A stretch of DNA of 64,000 nucleotides, taken from assembly GCA_903824665.1 (NCBI GenBank), contig CAIJXT010000019.1:227472-291471 (forward strand), written 5' to 3'. Below are positions 9,214 through 16,671 of the stretch, piece after piece. Source of the DNA: an uncultured Bacteroidota bacterium (lineage in GTDB: Bacteria; Bacteroidota; Bacteroidia; Chitinophagales; Chitinophagaceae). Numbering within the stretch: the stretch's first letter is position 1; each line of letters begins with the position of its first letter. The translations under genes and the position numbers were made by a program. The notes beneath the pieces are model-generated. The model saw only the letters and a list, made by a program, of their open reading frames with translations, was not told the origin of the DNA and did no database searches.

Positions 9214-9407
9214 TACAGTTTGCCCTTTTTCTTTAAAGACTTCTTTACCTCTTCCCAGCTTCGTTTAGGTTCATCCTTTCGTGATTCTGCCACAAGTGCA
9301 TCTAGAAGATCTTCTACGTCTTTCTGGTGGCGCTCAATGGTTTTCAATTCTATCAAAACCGCAGTGCGTTTATTGCTGGCATCCGTTATATAGCTCACTC
9401 CTTTCAT
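9213..9407 (-). CDS. Antitoxin of the RelE-type toxin
   Basis: A 64-residue protein immediately upstream of the toxin gene on the same strand. The N-terminal 25 residues (KGVSYITDASNKRTAVLIEL) look like a short beta/DNA-binding segment of the Phd/YefM or RHH-like kind. Residues 26-64 are a charged helix (ERHQKDVEDLLDALVAESRK and KRSWEEVKKSLKKK), as expected for the part that wraps the toxin. Order, size and the one-base overlap with the toxin make the assignment firm although the antitoxin class is not certain. Confidence 0.85.
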   Translation of the reverse strand: MKGVSYITDASNKRTAVLIELKTIERHQKDVEDLLDALVAESRKDEPKRSWEEVKKSLKKKGKL

Positions 9408-9409
9408 AA

Positions 9410-9438
9410 GTACACTTTACTACAAAAATACAAAGTAC
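9410..9438 (-). promoter_or_regulatory. Promoter and possible operator of the toxin-antitoxin pair
   Basis: On the minus strand TATTTTTG (9430-9423) matches the Bacteroidota -7 element and lies 15 bases from the antitoxin ATG. It is flanked by an imperfect inverted repeat: GTACACTTT (9410-9418) against AAAGTAC (9432-9438). An inverted repeat straddling the -7 box is what one expects for autoregulation by the toxin-antitoxin complex. Confidence 0.5.
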
Positions 9439-9663
9439 CGACAACAATATGGCACTACCAGCCCATGTGCTCCGTAATCCACGCCAAAAGCAGAAACAGG
9501 TAGTGGAGGCAGAAACAGGCTGCGTGTAAAGCATTGACACGAACGTGGCTTGCTAAAACCAATGTTACACGGATCCAATGGGGACGACTGTAAAAACTTG
9601 CCGTAATATTTGAGCTTTCTTTCCTGCTTTTTGATTTCTGAAATTATCTTAAAATACCCACGA

Positions 9664-10905
9664 TCACTCCTGGATGTCGTATTCCTTGATCTTGCGGTAT
9701 AGTGTGCGCTCTGATATGCCCAACTCTGTGGCTGCATCACGGCGACGGCTTTTGTGCTTCTTCAGCGCCTTGGTGATGTATTCTTTTTCACGGTCTGCAA
9801 GGAAGAGTGTTTCCTCCACATCTTCGTGTCGGGTATTGGACTCCAGCAGTATAGGTGTGCTCACATTGTAGGTCGAAGACACCGGGTTCATATCCGGCTC
9901 TGAATATACGGGCATCATATTGCCGGATGCAGCGGGGTCTACGGGCGTATAGCCCTGATTGTGGGCTACATCATAGATCATCTGCTTCAGATCATTCATG
10001 TCCTTTTTCAGGTCAAAAATGATTTTGTAGAGTATATCGCGTTCGGTTTTGAAATCGGAGGTAGACACCGGAGACACGCCCGAACCACCTGAAGCAACCA
10101 GCGCCATACTGCGCGACGCGCCATTGTGCTGCGGCAGGAATCGGTGCAGTGTTTCTGCATTGATGTTTTTTTCGGTAGAGAGTACTGAAATCTGTTCGGC
10201 AATATTTTTGAGCTCACGCACATTGCCTGGCCAGGTATAATTGACGAGCAACTGCAGCGCACCACTGTCCAGCTGAACGGACTGTGTTTTATAACGCTCA
10301 GCAAAATCGGCAGCAAACTTGCGGAATAAAAGGGGAATATCTTCCTTGCGGTCGCGGAGAGCAGGCACCCTGATGGGGACCGTGCTTAAACGGTAATACA
10401 GATCTTCGCGAAACTTGCCGAGCTGTGTAAAATCGAGCAGATCGCGGTTGGTAGCAGCAATAACACGCACATCGGTCTTCTGTACTTTTGATGACCCCAC
10501 ACGGATAAATTCGCCGGTTTCGAGCACACGCAGCAGGCGGGCCTGTGTACCCAATGGCATTTCGCCGATCTCATCCAGAAATATTGTACCACCATTAACT
10601 GTTTCAAAATATCCCTTACGGCTATCGACCGCGCCGGTAAATGAACCCTTCTCGTGACCAAACAGTTCGCTATCAATTGTACCCTCAGGAATGGCGCCAC
10701 AGTTGACCGCAATAAACGGATTGTGCTTGCGTGGAGAGAGTGCATGAATAATCATGGAAAACACCTCTTTACCTACGCCGCTTTCGCCAGCGATCAGCAC
10801 AGAGAGGTCTGTATTGGCAACCTGAACGGCAGTGTTGAGTGCATGGTTGAGCGCGGGCGAATTGCCTATGATCCCAAACCTGTTTTTTATGCTTTGATTG
10901 TCCAT
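9664..10905 (-). CDS. Sigma-54-dependent transcriptional activator without a sensor domain
   Basis: A 413-residue bacterial enhancer-binding protein. The AAA+ domain begins almost at the N-terminus: Walker A GESGVGKE at 40-47, the sigma-54 contact loop GSFTGA at 87-92 (usual GAFTGA, second residue Ser), Walker B GGTIFLDEIG at 105-114, and arginine-finger region FREDLYYRL at 165-173. A linker of about 100 residues (250-360) precedes a Fis-type helix-turn-helix (AATELGISERTLYRKIKEY, about 388-409). No receiver, GAF or PAS domain precedes the AAA+ part, so activity must be controlled by expression or by a partner, as in PspF-like activators. Its targets are not obvious here. Confidence 0.93.
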   Translation of the reverse strand: MDNQSIKNRFGIIGNSPALNHALNTAVQVANTDLSVLIAGESGVGKEVFSMIIHALSPRKHNPFIAVNCGAIPEGTIDSELFGHEKGSFTGAVDSRKGYFETVNGGTIFLDEIGEMPLGTQARLLRVLETGEFIRVGSSKVQKTDVRVIAATNRDLLDFTQLGKFREDLYYRLSTVPIRVPALRDRKEDIPLLFRKFAADFAERYKTQSVQLDSGALQLLVNYTWPGNVRELKNIAEQISVLSTEKNINAETLHRFLPQHNGASRSMALVASGGSGVSPVSTSDFKTERDILYKIIFDLKKDMNDLKQMIYDVAHNQGYTPVDPAASGNMMPVYSEPDMNPVSSTYNVSTPILLESNTRHEDVEETLFLADREKEYITKALKKHKSRRRDAATELGISERTLYRKIKEYDIQE

Positions 10906-11000
10906 TGTGTGCGAATAGCGTGGTTAGCCGAAAGTCTATTTTATTTAGCCTAAAGTTGTGATAGGATAGTGATTGATAGTGGTCTGACAGGATGAATTCA

Positions 11001-11020
11001 AAGGCACCTTATGGTGCCTT
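11001..11020 (-). terminator. Likely terminator of miaB
   Basis: AAGGCACC-TTAT-GGTGCCTT forms an 8-bp hairpin 3 bases past the miaB stop codon. The U-tract on the minus strand is short (TTTG), so it is a modest terminator. Confidence 0.5.
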
Positions 11021-11023
11021 ACG

Positions 11024-12463
11024 CTAGTTGGCCATTGCGCCGATGAGCGTCGCCGATGTGGCGCTGTTGACGGTGACGTTTACATAATCACCTTTTTTCA
11101 GGTCGCGTCCATCCTTAGGAAAAACCACTACCTTATTCTGTGAATTACGTCCATACCAGTCGAGAGCACTGCGCTTGCTGTCGCCCTCTATGAGTACCTC
11201 AAAAGTCTTGCCGATGTCGGCAGTGTAGCTCTCGCGCGAATGACTGTTCTGCAGATTAATTATTTCGGTGAGTCTTCTCTTCTTTATGTCTTCTGCAACA
11301 TCGTCTTCGTACCGACGGGCGGCCAACGTACCTGGCCGCTCGCTATAAGAGAACATGTATGCCATATCGAACCGGGACAACTCCATTACAGACAGTGTTT
11401 CCTGGTGCTCTTCCTCGGTCTCTGTACAAAACCCAGAGATCACGTCGGTACTGAGGCCGCAATCGGGCATAATTTCGCGGATGCGCTTCACCTTGCTCAA
11501 ATACCACTCCCTGGTGTAAGTGCGGTTCATGAGCTGCAAAATGCGGGTGTTGCCGCTTTGTACCGGCAGGTGAATGTATTTGCAGATGTTGTTGTACCGT
11601 GCCATGGTGTGCAACACATCGTCAGTAATATCTTTGGGGTGGGAGGTGCTGAAACGGATACGCAGCAGCGGCGATATCAATGCCACTCTCTCGAGCAACC
11701 GCGCAAAATCGACCTCTTCTCCGTCGTGGGGTGCATGATAATAACTATCTACATTCTGGCCGAGTAGTGTAACCTCTCTGAACCCGTTGAGAAATAGTCC
11801 GCGACACTCTTCGATAATGCTCTCTGCATCGCGGCTGCGCTCGCGGCCACGAGTGAAGGGCACGACACAAAAGGTGCACATATTGTTACAACCGCGCATA
11901 ATGCTCACAAAGGCTGTGACACCATTGCTATCGAGGCGAACGGGAGAAATATCGGCATAGGTCTCCTCGCGGCTCAGCAGCACATTCACACTTTTCTGGC
12001 CTCCTTCGGCCTCGGTGATAAGACCGGGCAAACTACGGTAGGCATCGGGGCCAACTACGAGATCGACGAGCTTTTCCTCTTCGAGAAACTTAGCCTTCAA
12101 GCGCTCTGCCATACACCCAAGCACACCAATGAGCATGCCAGGGTTATTGTCTTTGATCTTGCGGAACGCCTGCAGGCGGTTACGGACCGTCTGTTCTGCT
12201 TTTTCGCGGATGGAGCAGGTATTGAGCAATACAAGGTCGGCCTCCTCAAAATTGCGGGTAGCACCAAATCCTTCTTCGTGCAATATGGACGCCACTATCT
12301 CACTGTCGCTGAAATTCATCTGACAGCCGTAGCTCTCTATATAGAATTTTTTTGAAAACTGATTAGGGTCACCCGCGAAAGGCGCATAAGCCTCTCCCTG
12401 CCTTGCCTCTTCCACATCTGCCTTATGCTGCCCCGGATGAACTTTTTGCAGTATATCTGCCAT
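11024..12463 (-). CDS. miaB: tRNA-2-methylthio-N6-dimethylallyladenosine synthase MiaB
   Basis: A 479-residue radical SAM methylthiotransferase that converts i6A37 to ms2i6A37 in tRNA. Reading from the ATG at 12463, the N-terminal UPF0004 domain carries three cluster cysteines ([36 protein letters not shown]). The radical SAM core has [20 protein letters not shown] (CxxxCxxC), and the C-terminus is a TRAM RNA-binding domain. Length and domain order are standard. The frame stays open 23 codons further upstream, but the ATG at 12463 follows CGGAA and starts where family members do. MiaE, encoded 7 kb away, hydroxylates the product, so the cell should make ms2io6A. Confidence 0.96.
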   Translation of the reverse strand: MADILQKVHPGQHKADVEEARQGEAYAPFAGDPNQFSKKFYIESYGCQMNFSDSEIVASILHEEGFGATRNFEEADLVLLNTCSIREKAEQTVRNRLQAFRKIKDNNPGMLIGVLGCMAERLKAKFLEEEKLVDLVVGPDAYRSLPGLITEAEGGQKSVNVLLSREETYADISPVRLDSNGVTAFVSIMRGCNNMCTFCVVPFTRGRERSRDAESIIEECRGLFLNGFREVTLLGQNVDSYYHAPHDGEEVDFARLLERVALISPLLRIRFSTSHPKDITDDVLHTMARYNNICKYIHLPVQSGNTRILQLMNRTYTREWYLSKVKRIREIMPDCGLSTDVISGFCTETEEEHQETLSVMELSRFDMAYMFSYSERPGTLAARRYEDDVAEDIKKRRLTEIINLQNSHSRESYTADIGKTFEVLIEGDSKRSALDWYGRNSQNKVVVFPKDGRDLKKGDYVNVTVNSATSATLIGAMAN

Positions 12464-12553
12464 AATTTCCGATTTTCGGTTTTCGCAAAGGTACGGCGAA
12501 TTGATTAAAGGTATCAGTTTGGGGAGCTGCATAATTTGCAGTTATTTTACATT

Positions 12554-13300
12554 ATGAAATACCGCTATTCCACCCTCTTACTGGTCCTGATTTTGTTGTT
12601 TCAGTCCTGTGCGATGTTCCATAAGAGCGGGCAGGGCAGAACGTCTGTATTAGATTTTGAGCAGATCACCCCGGCTACATTTGTACACAAGTCGTACCTG
12701 CAAACAAAAACATGGGGCAAGGTATCGTGCAACGGACTGGTATATATAGCAGACGGCGAGGCGATCGTCTTTGACACGCCGGTAGACGATTCTGCTGCGC
12801 GGGAACTGATACGCTGGGTAACTGAAAAGAAAAAAGCAACCATAAAGGCTGTGGTGGTCAACCACTTTCATGCCGACTGCCTGGGTGGACTAAGCGCTTT
12901 TCATGCGGCCGGGATACCGTCTTACTCGTCAGAATTGACCCAAAAGCTGGCTGCGGCAGACACGGTAAACAAACCTGAGGTGCCGCAAAACGGATTTCAT
13001 GTGCGGCTGATACTAAAGGTCGGAAGTAAGGAGGTAGTGAACAAGTATCTGGGAGAAGCACACACCCGGGACAATATAGTAAGCTATGTACCTTCAGAAA
13101 AAGTACTGTTTGGCGGATGCATGATAAAGGAGCTGAAAGCGGGTAAAGGCTATTTAGGCGATGCCAACGAACAGGAATGGTCTAATACGGTGGTTAGGGT
13201 AACGACAGAATTTAAAGATGCCCGGTATGTGGTGCCCGGACACGGCCAGTATGGCGACACCAGCCTGCTGAGTTATACCTACCGGTTGTTTCTGCAATAG
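12554..13300 (+). CDS. Subclass B1 metallo-beta-lactamase, CcrA-like lipoprotein
   Basis: A 248-residue exported protein starting at the ATG 12554. The N-terminus is a lipoprotein-like signal (hydrophobic run to LFQSC, Cys19). All six zinc ligands of subclass B1 enzymes are present: His104, His106 and His170 (Zn1), Asp108, Cys189 and His230 (Zn2). They sit in NHFHADCLGG, GEAHTRDN, GGCMIKEL and PGHG. Lys192 matches the substrate-binding lysine of B1 enzymes, and GYLGDAN (199-205) matches their conserved GNLGDAN loop. Cys109 directly after the Asp ligand is a feature of Bacteroides CcrA. In the family these enzymes hydrolyse penicillins, cephalosporins and carbapenems in the periplasm. It is flanked by chromosomal genes with no mobile element, so it looks intrinsic. 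Confidence 0.9.
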   Translation: MKYRYSTLLLVLILLFQSCAMFHKSGQGRTSVLDFEQITPATFVHKSYLQTKTWGKVSCNGLVYIADGEAIVFDTPVDDSAARELIRWVTEKKKATIKAVVVNHFHADCLGGLSAFHAAGIPSYSSELTQKLAAADTVNKPEVPQNGFHVRLILKVGSKEVVNKYLGEAHTRDNIVSYVPSEKVLFGGCMIKELKAGKGYLGDANEQEWSNTVVRVTTEFKDARYVVPGHGQYGDTSLLSYTYRLFLQ

Positions 13301-13305
13301 CCCAT

Positions 13306-13602
13306 TTATAACCTGACTCCGGATACCAATATCGACTCCTGTACGGACTGGTCCTTGAGGTGCAGAAATGAAAGGCGCTCGCCGTCATGCCTGAATGATT
13401 CGAAATGCGCTGTGGAGGGAAAGCAAATGAAATGCACCTCGTAGGGTACCGGCATATTAGCTTCTATAACGGTGCCCGGCCTGAAACGCAGCAAAAGCTG
13501 CCCGCCATACCTTGCTATAAGTGGTATGGCCTTTGCTTCGAACGCATCAAAAATGTCCTCGCAGCCTGCTTTGATGTAGATGAGTTGGGTGAGATAAATC
13601 AT
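13306..13602 (-). CDS. DUF1330-like small protein
   Basis: A 98-residue soluble protein with the dimeric alpha/beta-barrel pattern of the DUF1330/EthD-like group: MIYLTQLIYIKAGCEDIFDAFEAKAIPLIARYGGQLLLR, then a PYEVHFICFPS strand and FESFRHDGE. Function is unknown. It converges on the metallo-beta-lactamase gene with a 5-base gap, so the two transcripts probably overlap at their 3' ends. Confidence 0.7.
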   Translation of the reverse strand: MIYLTQLIYIKAGCEDIFDAFEAKAIPLIARYGGQLLLRFRPGTVIEANMPVPYEVHFICFPSTAHFESFRHDGERLSFLHLKDQSVQESILVSGVRL

Positions 13603-13683
13603 ACTGCAAAGGAAAAGAAACTATGGCAATCAGCGCGTAGTACATCCGTCGCCCCAAGCATCCCCCTGCCTGCAACCTGCTCC

Positions 13684-14757
13684 CTAGAACAAACTCAGCT
13701 GCCGGTTCTTCATTCTGGTAAATGCTCCTGTATTCAATGTTCGCTCTGTTTCATTGAGGTGAAACTTGCGGCAGAACAATTTGAACTGATCTTTGATGAG
13801 TGTGGCAAACTGCCCCTCGCCTACCATACGATTGCCAAAGCGGCTATCATTGACCTTGCTACCGTGGCATTCGCTGATCTGATGCCACACTTTGTCGGCA
13901 CGGTCGGGGAAAGCCTTGTACAACCAGTCTTTAAAAATATCGCCAACGGCACCATTGAGCCTCACGATGGTATACCCTGCCCATTTTGCGCCTGCCTCGC
14001 TGGCTGCCTTCAGCACATCGTGCATGTGCATATCGTTGATACCGGGGATCAGCGGCGCATTCATGATGCCGGTAGGCACTCCTGCTTTAGATAAGGTCTC
14101 CAGCACCCGCAGCCGCGACCGGTAAGAGGCCGTTCGGGGCTCCATCACCAACCGCAGGTCTTCGTCGAGCGATGTTACGGAAGTGATGACATGAACGAGA
14201 TTCATTTTGGCAAGCTCCTGCAGCAGGTCGGTGTCGCGCAGTACGAGCGCATTCTTGGTAATAATACCTACCGGATTGCGGTACTCAAGACAAATCTCAA
14301 GCAACGCCCTGGTGAGCTTCATCTTGCGCTCTATGGGCTGGTAACAGTCTGTATTGCCGCTCAGCGATAGTGTGGCGGGTTCCCAGTTTTTGTTTTCAAA
14401 AAACTTGCGCAGCAGTGCAGGTGCATTCTTCTTTACCACTATCCGGCTCTCGAAATCTACCCCGGCACTGTATCCCCAGTATTCATGGGTGTTGCGGGCA
14501 TAACAATAAATACAACCGTGCTCGCACCCCTGGTATGGATTGGCAGAATACATCATACCCACATCCGGACTGGTTACTTTGTTGACCAGCGTTTTGCTGT
14601 CGTCTATAATGTATTCAGTATGGCGCTTTTCCTGCTCCCAATCGTCAATGCCTTCGGCATGCTCCTGCACATAGGCTCCTTTCAGAAACCTGTTCTTAGG
14701 ATTGTACTGGGCACCCCTGCCCTTCTCGAAACGCTCATTTGCTGCCTGGTTAATCAT
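13684..14757 (-). CDS. PA0069-family radical SAM protein with C-terminal beta-clamp motif
   Basis: A 357-residue radical SAM protein. Cys78, Cys82 and Cys85 (CEHGCIYC, CxxxCxxC) bind the 4Fe-4S cluster. GNTDCYQPIE (about 134-143), the LRLVMEPRT stretch and the GIMNAPLIPGIND block follow the PA0069/Rv2578c family, which is distantly related to spore photoproduct lyase. The reaction is not established. The last five residues are QLSLF, the canonical bacterial sliding-clamp-binding pentapeptide. The gene follows a translesion polymerase gene on the same strand, which also has a clamp motif, pointing to a DNA damage role. Its ATG at 14757 lies six bases from a 203-base tract of heptanucleotide repeats that replaces the usual leader and promoter. 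Confidence 0.88.
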   Translation of the reverse strand: MINQAANERFEKGRGAQYNPKNRFLKGAYVQEHAEGIDDWEQEKRHTEYIIDDSKTLVNKVTSPDVGMMYSANPYQGCEHGCIYCYARNTHEYWGYSAGVDFESRIVVKKNAPALLRKFFENKNWEPATLSLSGNTDCYQPIERKMKLTRALLEICLEYRNPVGIITKNALVLRDTDLLQELAKMNLVHVITSVTSLDEDLRLVMEPRTASYRSRLRVLETLSKAGVPTGIMNAPLIPGINDMHMHDVLKAASEAGAKWAGYTIVRLNGAVGDIFKDWLYKAFPDRADKVWHQISECHGSKVNDSRFGNRMVGEGQFATLIKDQFKLFCRKFHLNETERTLNTGAFTRMKNRQLSLF

Positions 14758-14762
14758 TTTTT

Positions 14763-14965
14763 TAGTAGATAGTCGTTAGTAGTTAGTAGTTAGTAGTTAG
14801 TAGATAGTAGTTAGTCTAAAGTCCAAAGTAGAAAGTAGAAAGTCGTTAGTAGTTAGTAGATAGTCGTTAGTAGATAGTCATTAGTCTAAAGTCCAAAGTA
14901 GAAAGTCATTAGTAGAAAGTAGATAGTCGTTAGTCGTTAGTCTTTCGTAGATGGTGGTTAGTAGA
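14763..14965. repeat. Tract of 29 heptanucleotide tandem repeats
   Basis: From 14763 to 14965 the sequence divides without a frame slip into 29 units of seven bases, consensus (T/A)AGT(A/C)NN: chiefly TAGTAGT, TAGTAGA, TAGTCGT, AAGTAGA and AAGTCCA, degenerating at the right end (TCGTAGA, TGGTGGT). A run TAGTCTA-AAGTCCA recurs ten units (70 bases) later, so there is a higher-order repeat. It lies between the polymerase and radical SAM genes, which share a strand, and ends six bases from the radical SAM start codon. Seven is not a multiple of three, and the tract is non-coding. It resembles the short tandemly repeated heptanucleotides (STRR) known from cyanobacteria in form, not in sequence. 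Confidence 0.95.
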
Positions 14966-14991
14966 TATTGTATTGTAGTGAGCTGTTTGTT

Positions 14992-15014
14992 TTTAGGTGC
15001 TGGTTTAGGTGCTG
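14992..15014. repeat. Direct repeat of 11 bases next to the heptamer tract
   Basis: TTTAGGTGCTG occurs at 14992-15002 and 15004-15014, a 12-base period. It sits between the heptamer tract and the polymerase stop codon in G/T-rich non-coding DNA and may be another product of replication slippage. Confidence 0.6.
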
Positions 15015-15053
15015 TGATGTATGATGGGTGGATAATGGATGCGTGGCAGTGGG

Positions 15054-16520
15054 TCAGGGAGGGTTGTTGTCGTAGTGGTCGTCGGAGTAGGCGGGTCCGG
15101 TATACTCGTGGTACATTTCTTCATCCTCAACTGCTGGCGGTGGTGGCTGGCGTTGCCTGATCACAATTTTGCGTGGCTCGCCGGGTGCAGTGTCTTCTTC
15201 GAGCATATGCCTGTTCTTCACCTGTCCGTCTTTTCCCAATCCCATATCGCGTACTGAGCCAAAGCCCACAGCGTCCTTCATCACAAATGGATTGAGCAGT
15301 TCGCTGCCCTTCCGTACAATGTTCTTCTGATCATACATATCCTTGATCTGGTAAACGACCTTGCGCAGCATGTCGCGCTTCAGCCTGTTGTCGAACAGGC
15401 TGTACTGCATCACCTGACCATTGACAAAAGACTGAATGACCACGGTAAGGTTGGTGGTTTTTTCGGTAAAGAGCGTTGCCAGCCCTCTGGACTGTTCGTA
15501 TTCGGCTATGCGCTCCTTTATATAGCTGCGCATTTCCATAGCATCCTGCAGTGGCTCTGCGAGTTTTACGGTTGTATCCCACGCAGACCCATCGCGGTAT
15601 CTGATGGCGAAGGATACCTCGCGGCAAAAAAGGCTGCTTTTAACCAGACGCTGCTCCAGACGGGTACAGAGCGATATCAGCATCGACTCCAGCTGCTGGC
15701 GGTCGCGGCTCTGCTGGCTGCTCATGGTACGGGTAGCGCTCATGGTGCGGTTCTCCGATTTGTTATACATGTCGACCTCGCAAAAATTGAGGCGGCGATG
15801 CCAGTAGTCGCCAACCACGCCGCCAAACGCTTTGCGCAGCAGCGCTGGCGATGAATGCCGCATCTCTACCGGATTGCGGATCCCGATCAGTTGCAGCCGG
15901 CGCTCATTGCGGGTAGCGATACCGGGCAGGTCTGTAAGCTTGAGCGTGGCAAGGTGATGGTCTATGTTGTCTTCGGTAATGGTGACCAGTCCGTCGGGCT
16001 TCTGCAGCTCGGTGCCCAGTTTTGCCAGAAATGAATTGGGTGCAATACCGATGGAACACTTCAGGTAATCATATTGGGCAGCGATATCGGCCTTGATCTG
16101 TCGGGCAATGGCCGAGAGGTCGTTGTACACCCATTTGTACGAATGGAAATTGCACACGGCTTCATCGATGCTTTTGGGAATCACATCGTCGCAATACCTG
16201 CGCAGTATGGCCATCACATCAACATGTATCTGACGGTACCAGGCGGGATGGGTAGCGATGGTGAGCATTTGGGGACAAAGCTCCCGGCAGTCGCGCAGAC
16301 GCATTCCTGTCTTGACCCCCATCCGCTTTGCCTCTATAGATGCCGCTATCACAGCTGCATTGGGACTATCGTAAGTGAGCACGCCCAGCGGTTTGCCCCT
16401 TAGTTCGGGGTGCCGCTGCTGCTCGCAACTGGCAAAGTAGCTATTCATGTCAATATACATGACAAGTGGCTCCTTATTGACCTGAAGTGAGTTGCTAAAA
16501 TAGTCTCCTCTGCGTTTCAC
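15054..16520 (-). CDS. Y-family DNA polymerase (DinB/UmuC type) with beta-clamp motif
   Basis: Translesion DNA polymerase, 488 residues if the GTG at 16520 is used. An ATG at 16460 (residue 21), preceded by AAGGAG at 9 bases, gives 468 residues and may be the true start. The catalytic carboxylates are Asp24 in YIDMNSYFAS and Asp119-Glu120 in SIDEA. A helix-hairpin-helix follows (LTDLPGIATRNERRL, 195-209), then the little-finger domain to about 365. QYSLF at 372-376 is a sliding-clamp-binding motif in the usual place just after the little finger. The C-terminus (about 450-488) is an unusual Pro- and acid-rich tail. It lies upstream of the radical SAM gene on the same strand. Confidence 0.92.
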   Translation of the reverse strand: MKRRGDYFSNSLQVNKEPLVMYIDMNSYFASCEQQRHPELRGKPLGVLTYDSPNAAVIAASIEAKRMGVKTGMRLRDCRELCPQMLTIATHPAWYRQIHVDVMAILRRYCDDVIPKSIDEAVCNFHSYKWVYNDLSAIARQIKADIAAQYDYLKCSIGIAPNSFLAKLGTELQKPDGLVTITEDNIDHHLATLKLTDLPGIATRNERRLQLIGIRNPVEMRHSSPALLRKAFGGVVGDYWHRRLNFCEVDMYNKSENRTMSATRTMSSQQSRDRQQLESMLISLCTRLEQRLVKSSLFCREVSFAIRYRDGSAWDTTVKLAEPLQDAMEMRSYIKERIAEYEQSRGLATLFTEKTTNLTVVIQSFVNGQVMQYSLFDNRLKRDMLRKVVYQIKDMYDQKNIVRKGSELLNPFVMKDAVGFGSVRDMGLGKDGQVKNRHMLEEDTAPGEPRKIVIRQRQPPPPAVEDEEMYHEYTGPAYSDDHYDNNPP

Positions 16521-16538
16521 CCTGCTAAGATAGGAGTT

Positions 16539-16570
16539 TTGTCAATTTTATTGGATTTTTGAATTGACAA
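16539..16570. promoter_or_regulatory. Inverted repeat in the divergent polymerase/DUF2167 promoter region
   Basis: TTGTCAATT (16539-16547) and AATTGACAA (16562-16570) are a perfect 9-bp inverted repeat with a 14-base AT-rich spacer. It lies just upstream of the polymerase start and is followed by seven T on the + strand. With no + strand gene to terminate, it is more likely an operator, possibly damage-responsive, than a terminator. Confidence 0.4.
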
Positions 16571-16671
16571 TTTTTTTGGAAAATATCTTAAGAAAATAAA
16601 AATGCTCATTTTACAATTAATCTATATGAAATTACTATCTTGGTTGCCGATATATCCAGAAAAACATCTTT

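Noticed and set aside
9420-9740. Small gene between the toxin-antitoxin pair and the sigma-54 activator
   Set aside because: The open frame on the minus strand runs over the end of the activator gene and over the toxin-antitoxin promoter, and its translation is low in coding character.
14763-14965. CRISPR-like array
   Set aside because: The units are contiguous heptamers with no unique spacers and no cas genes nearby; it is a simple tandem repeat.
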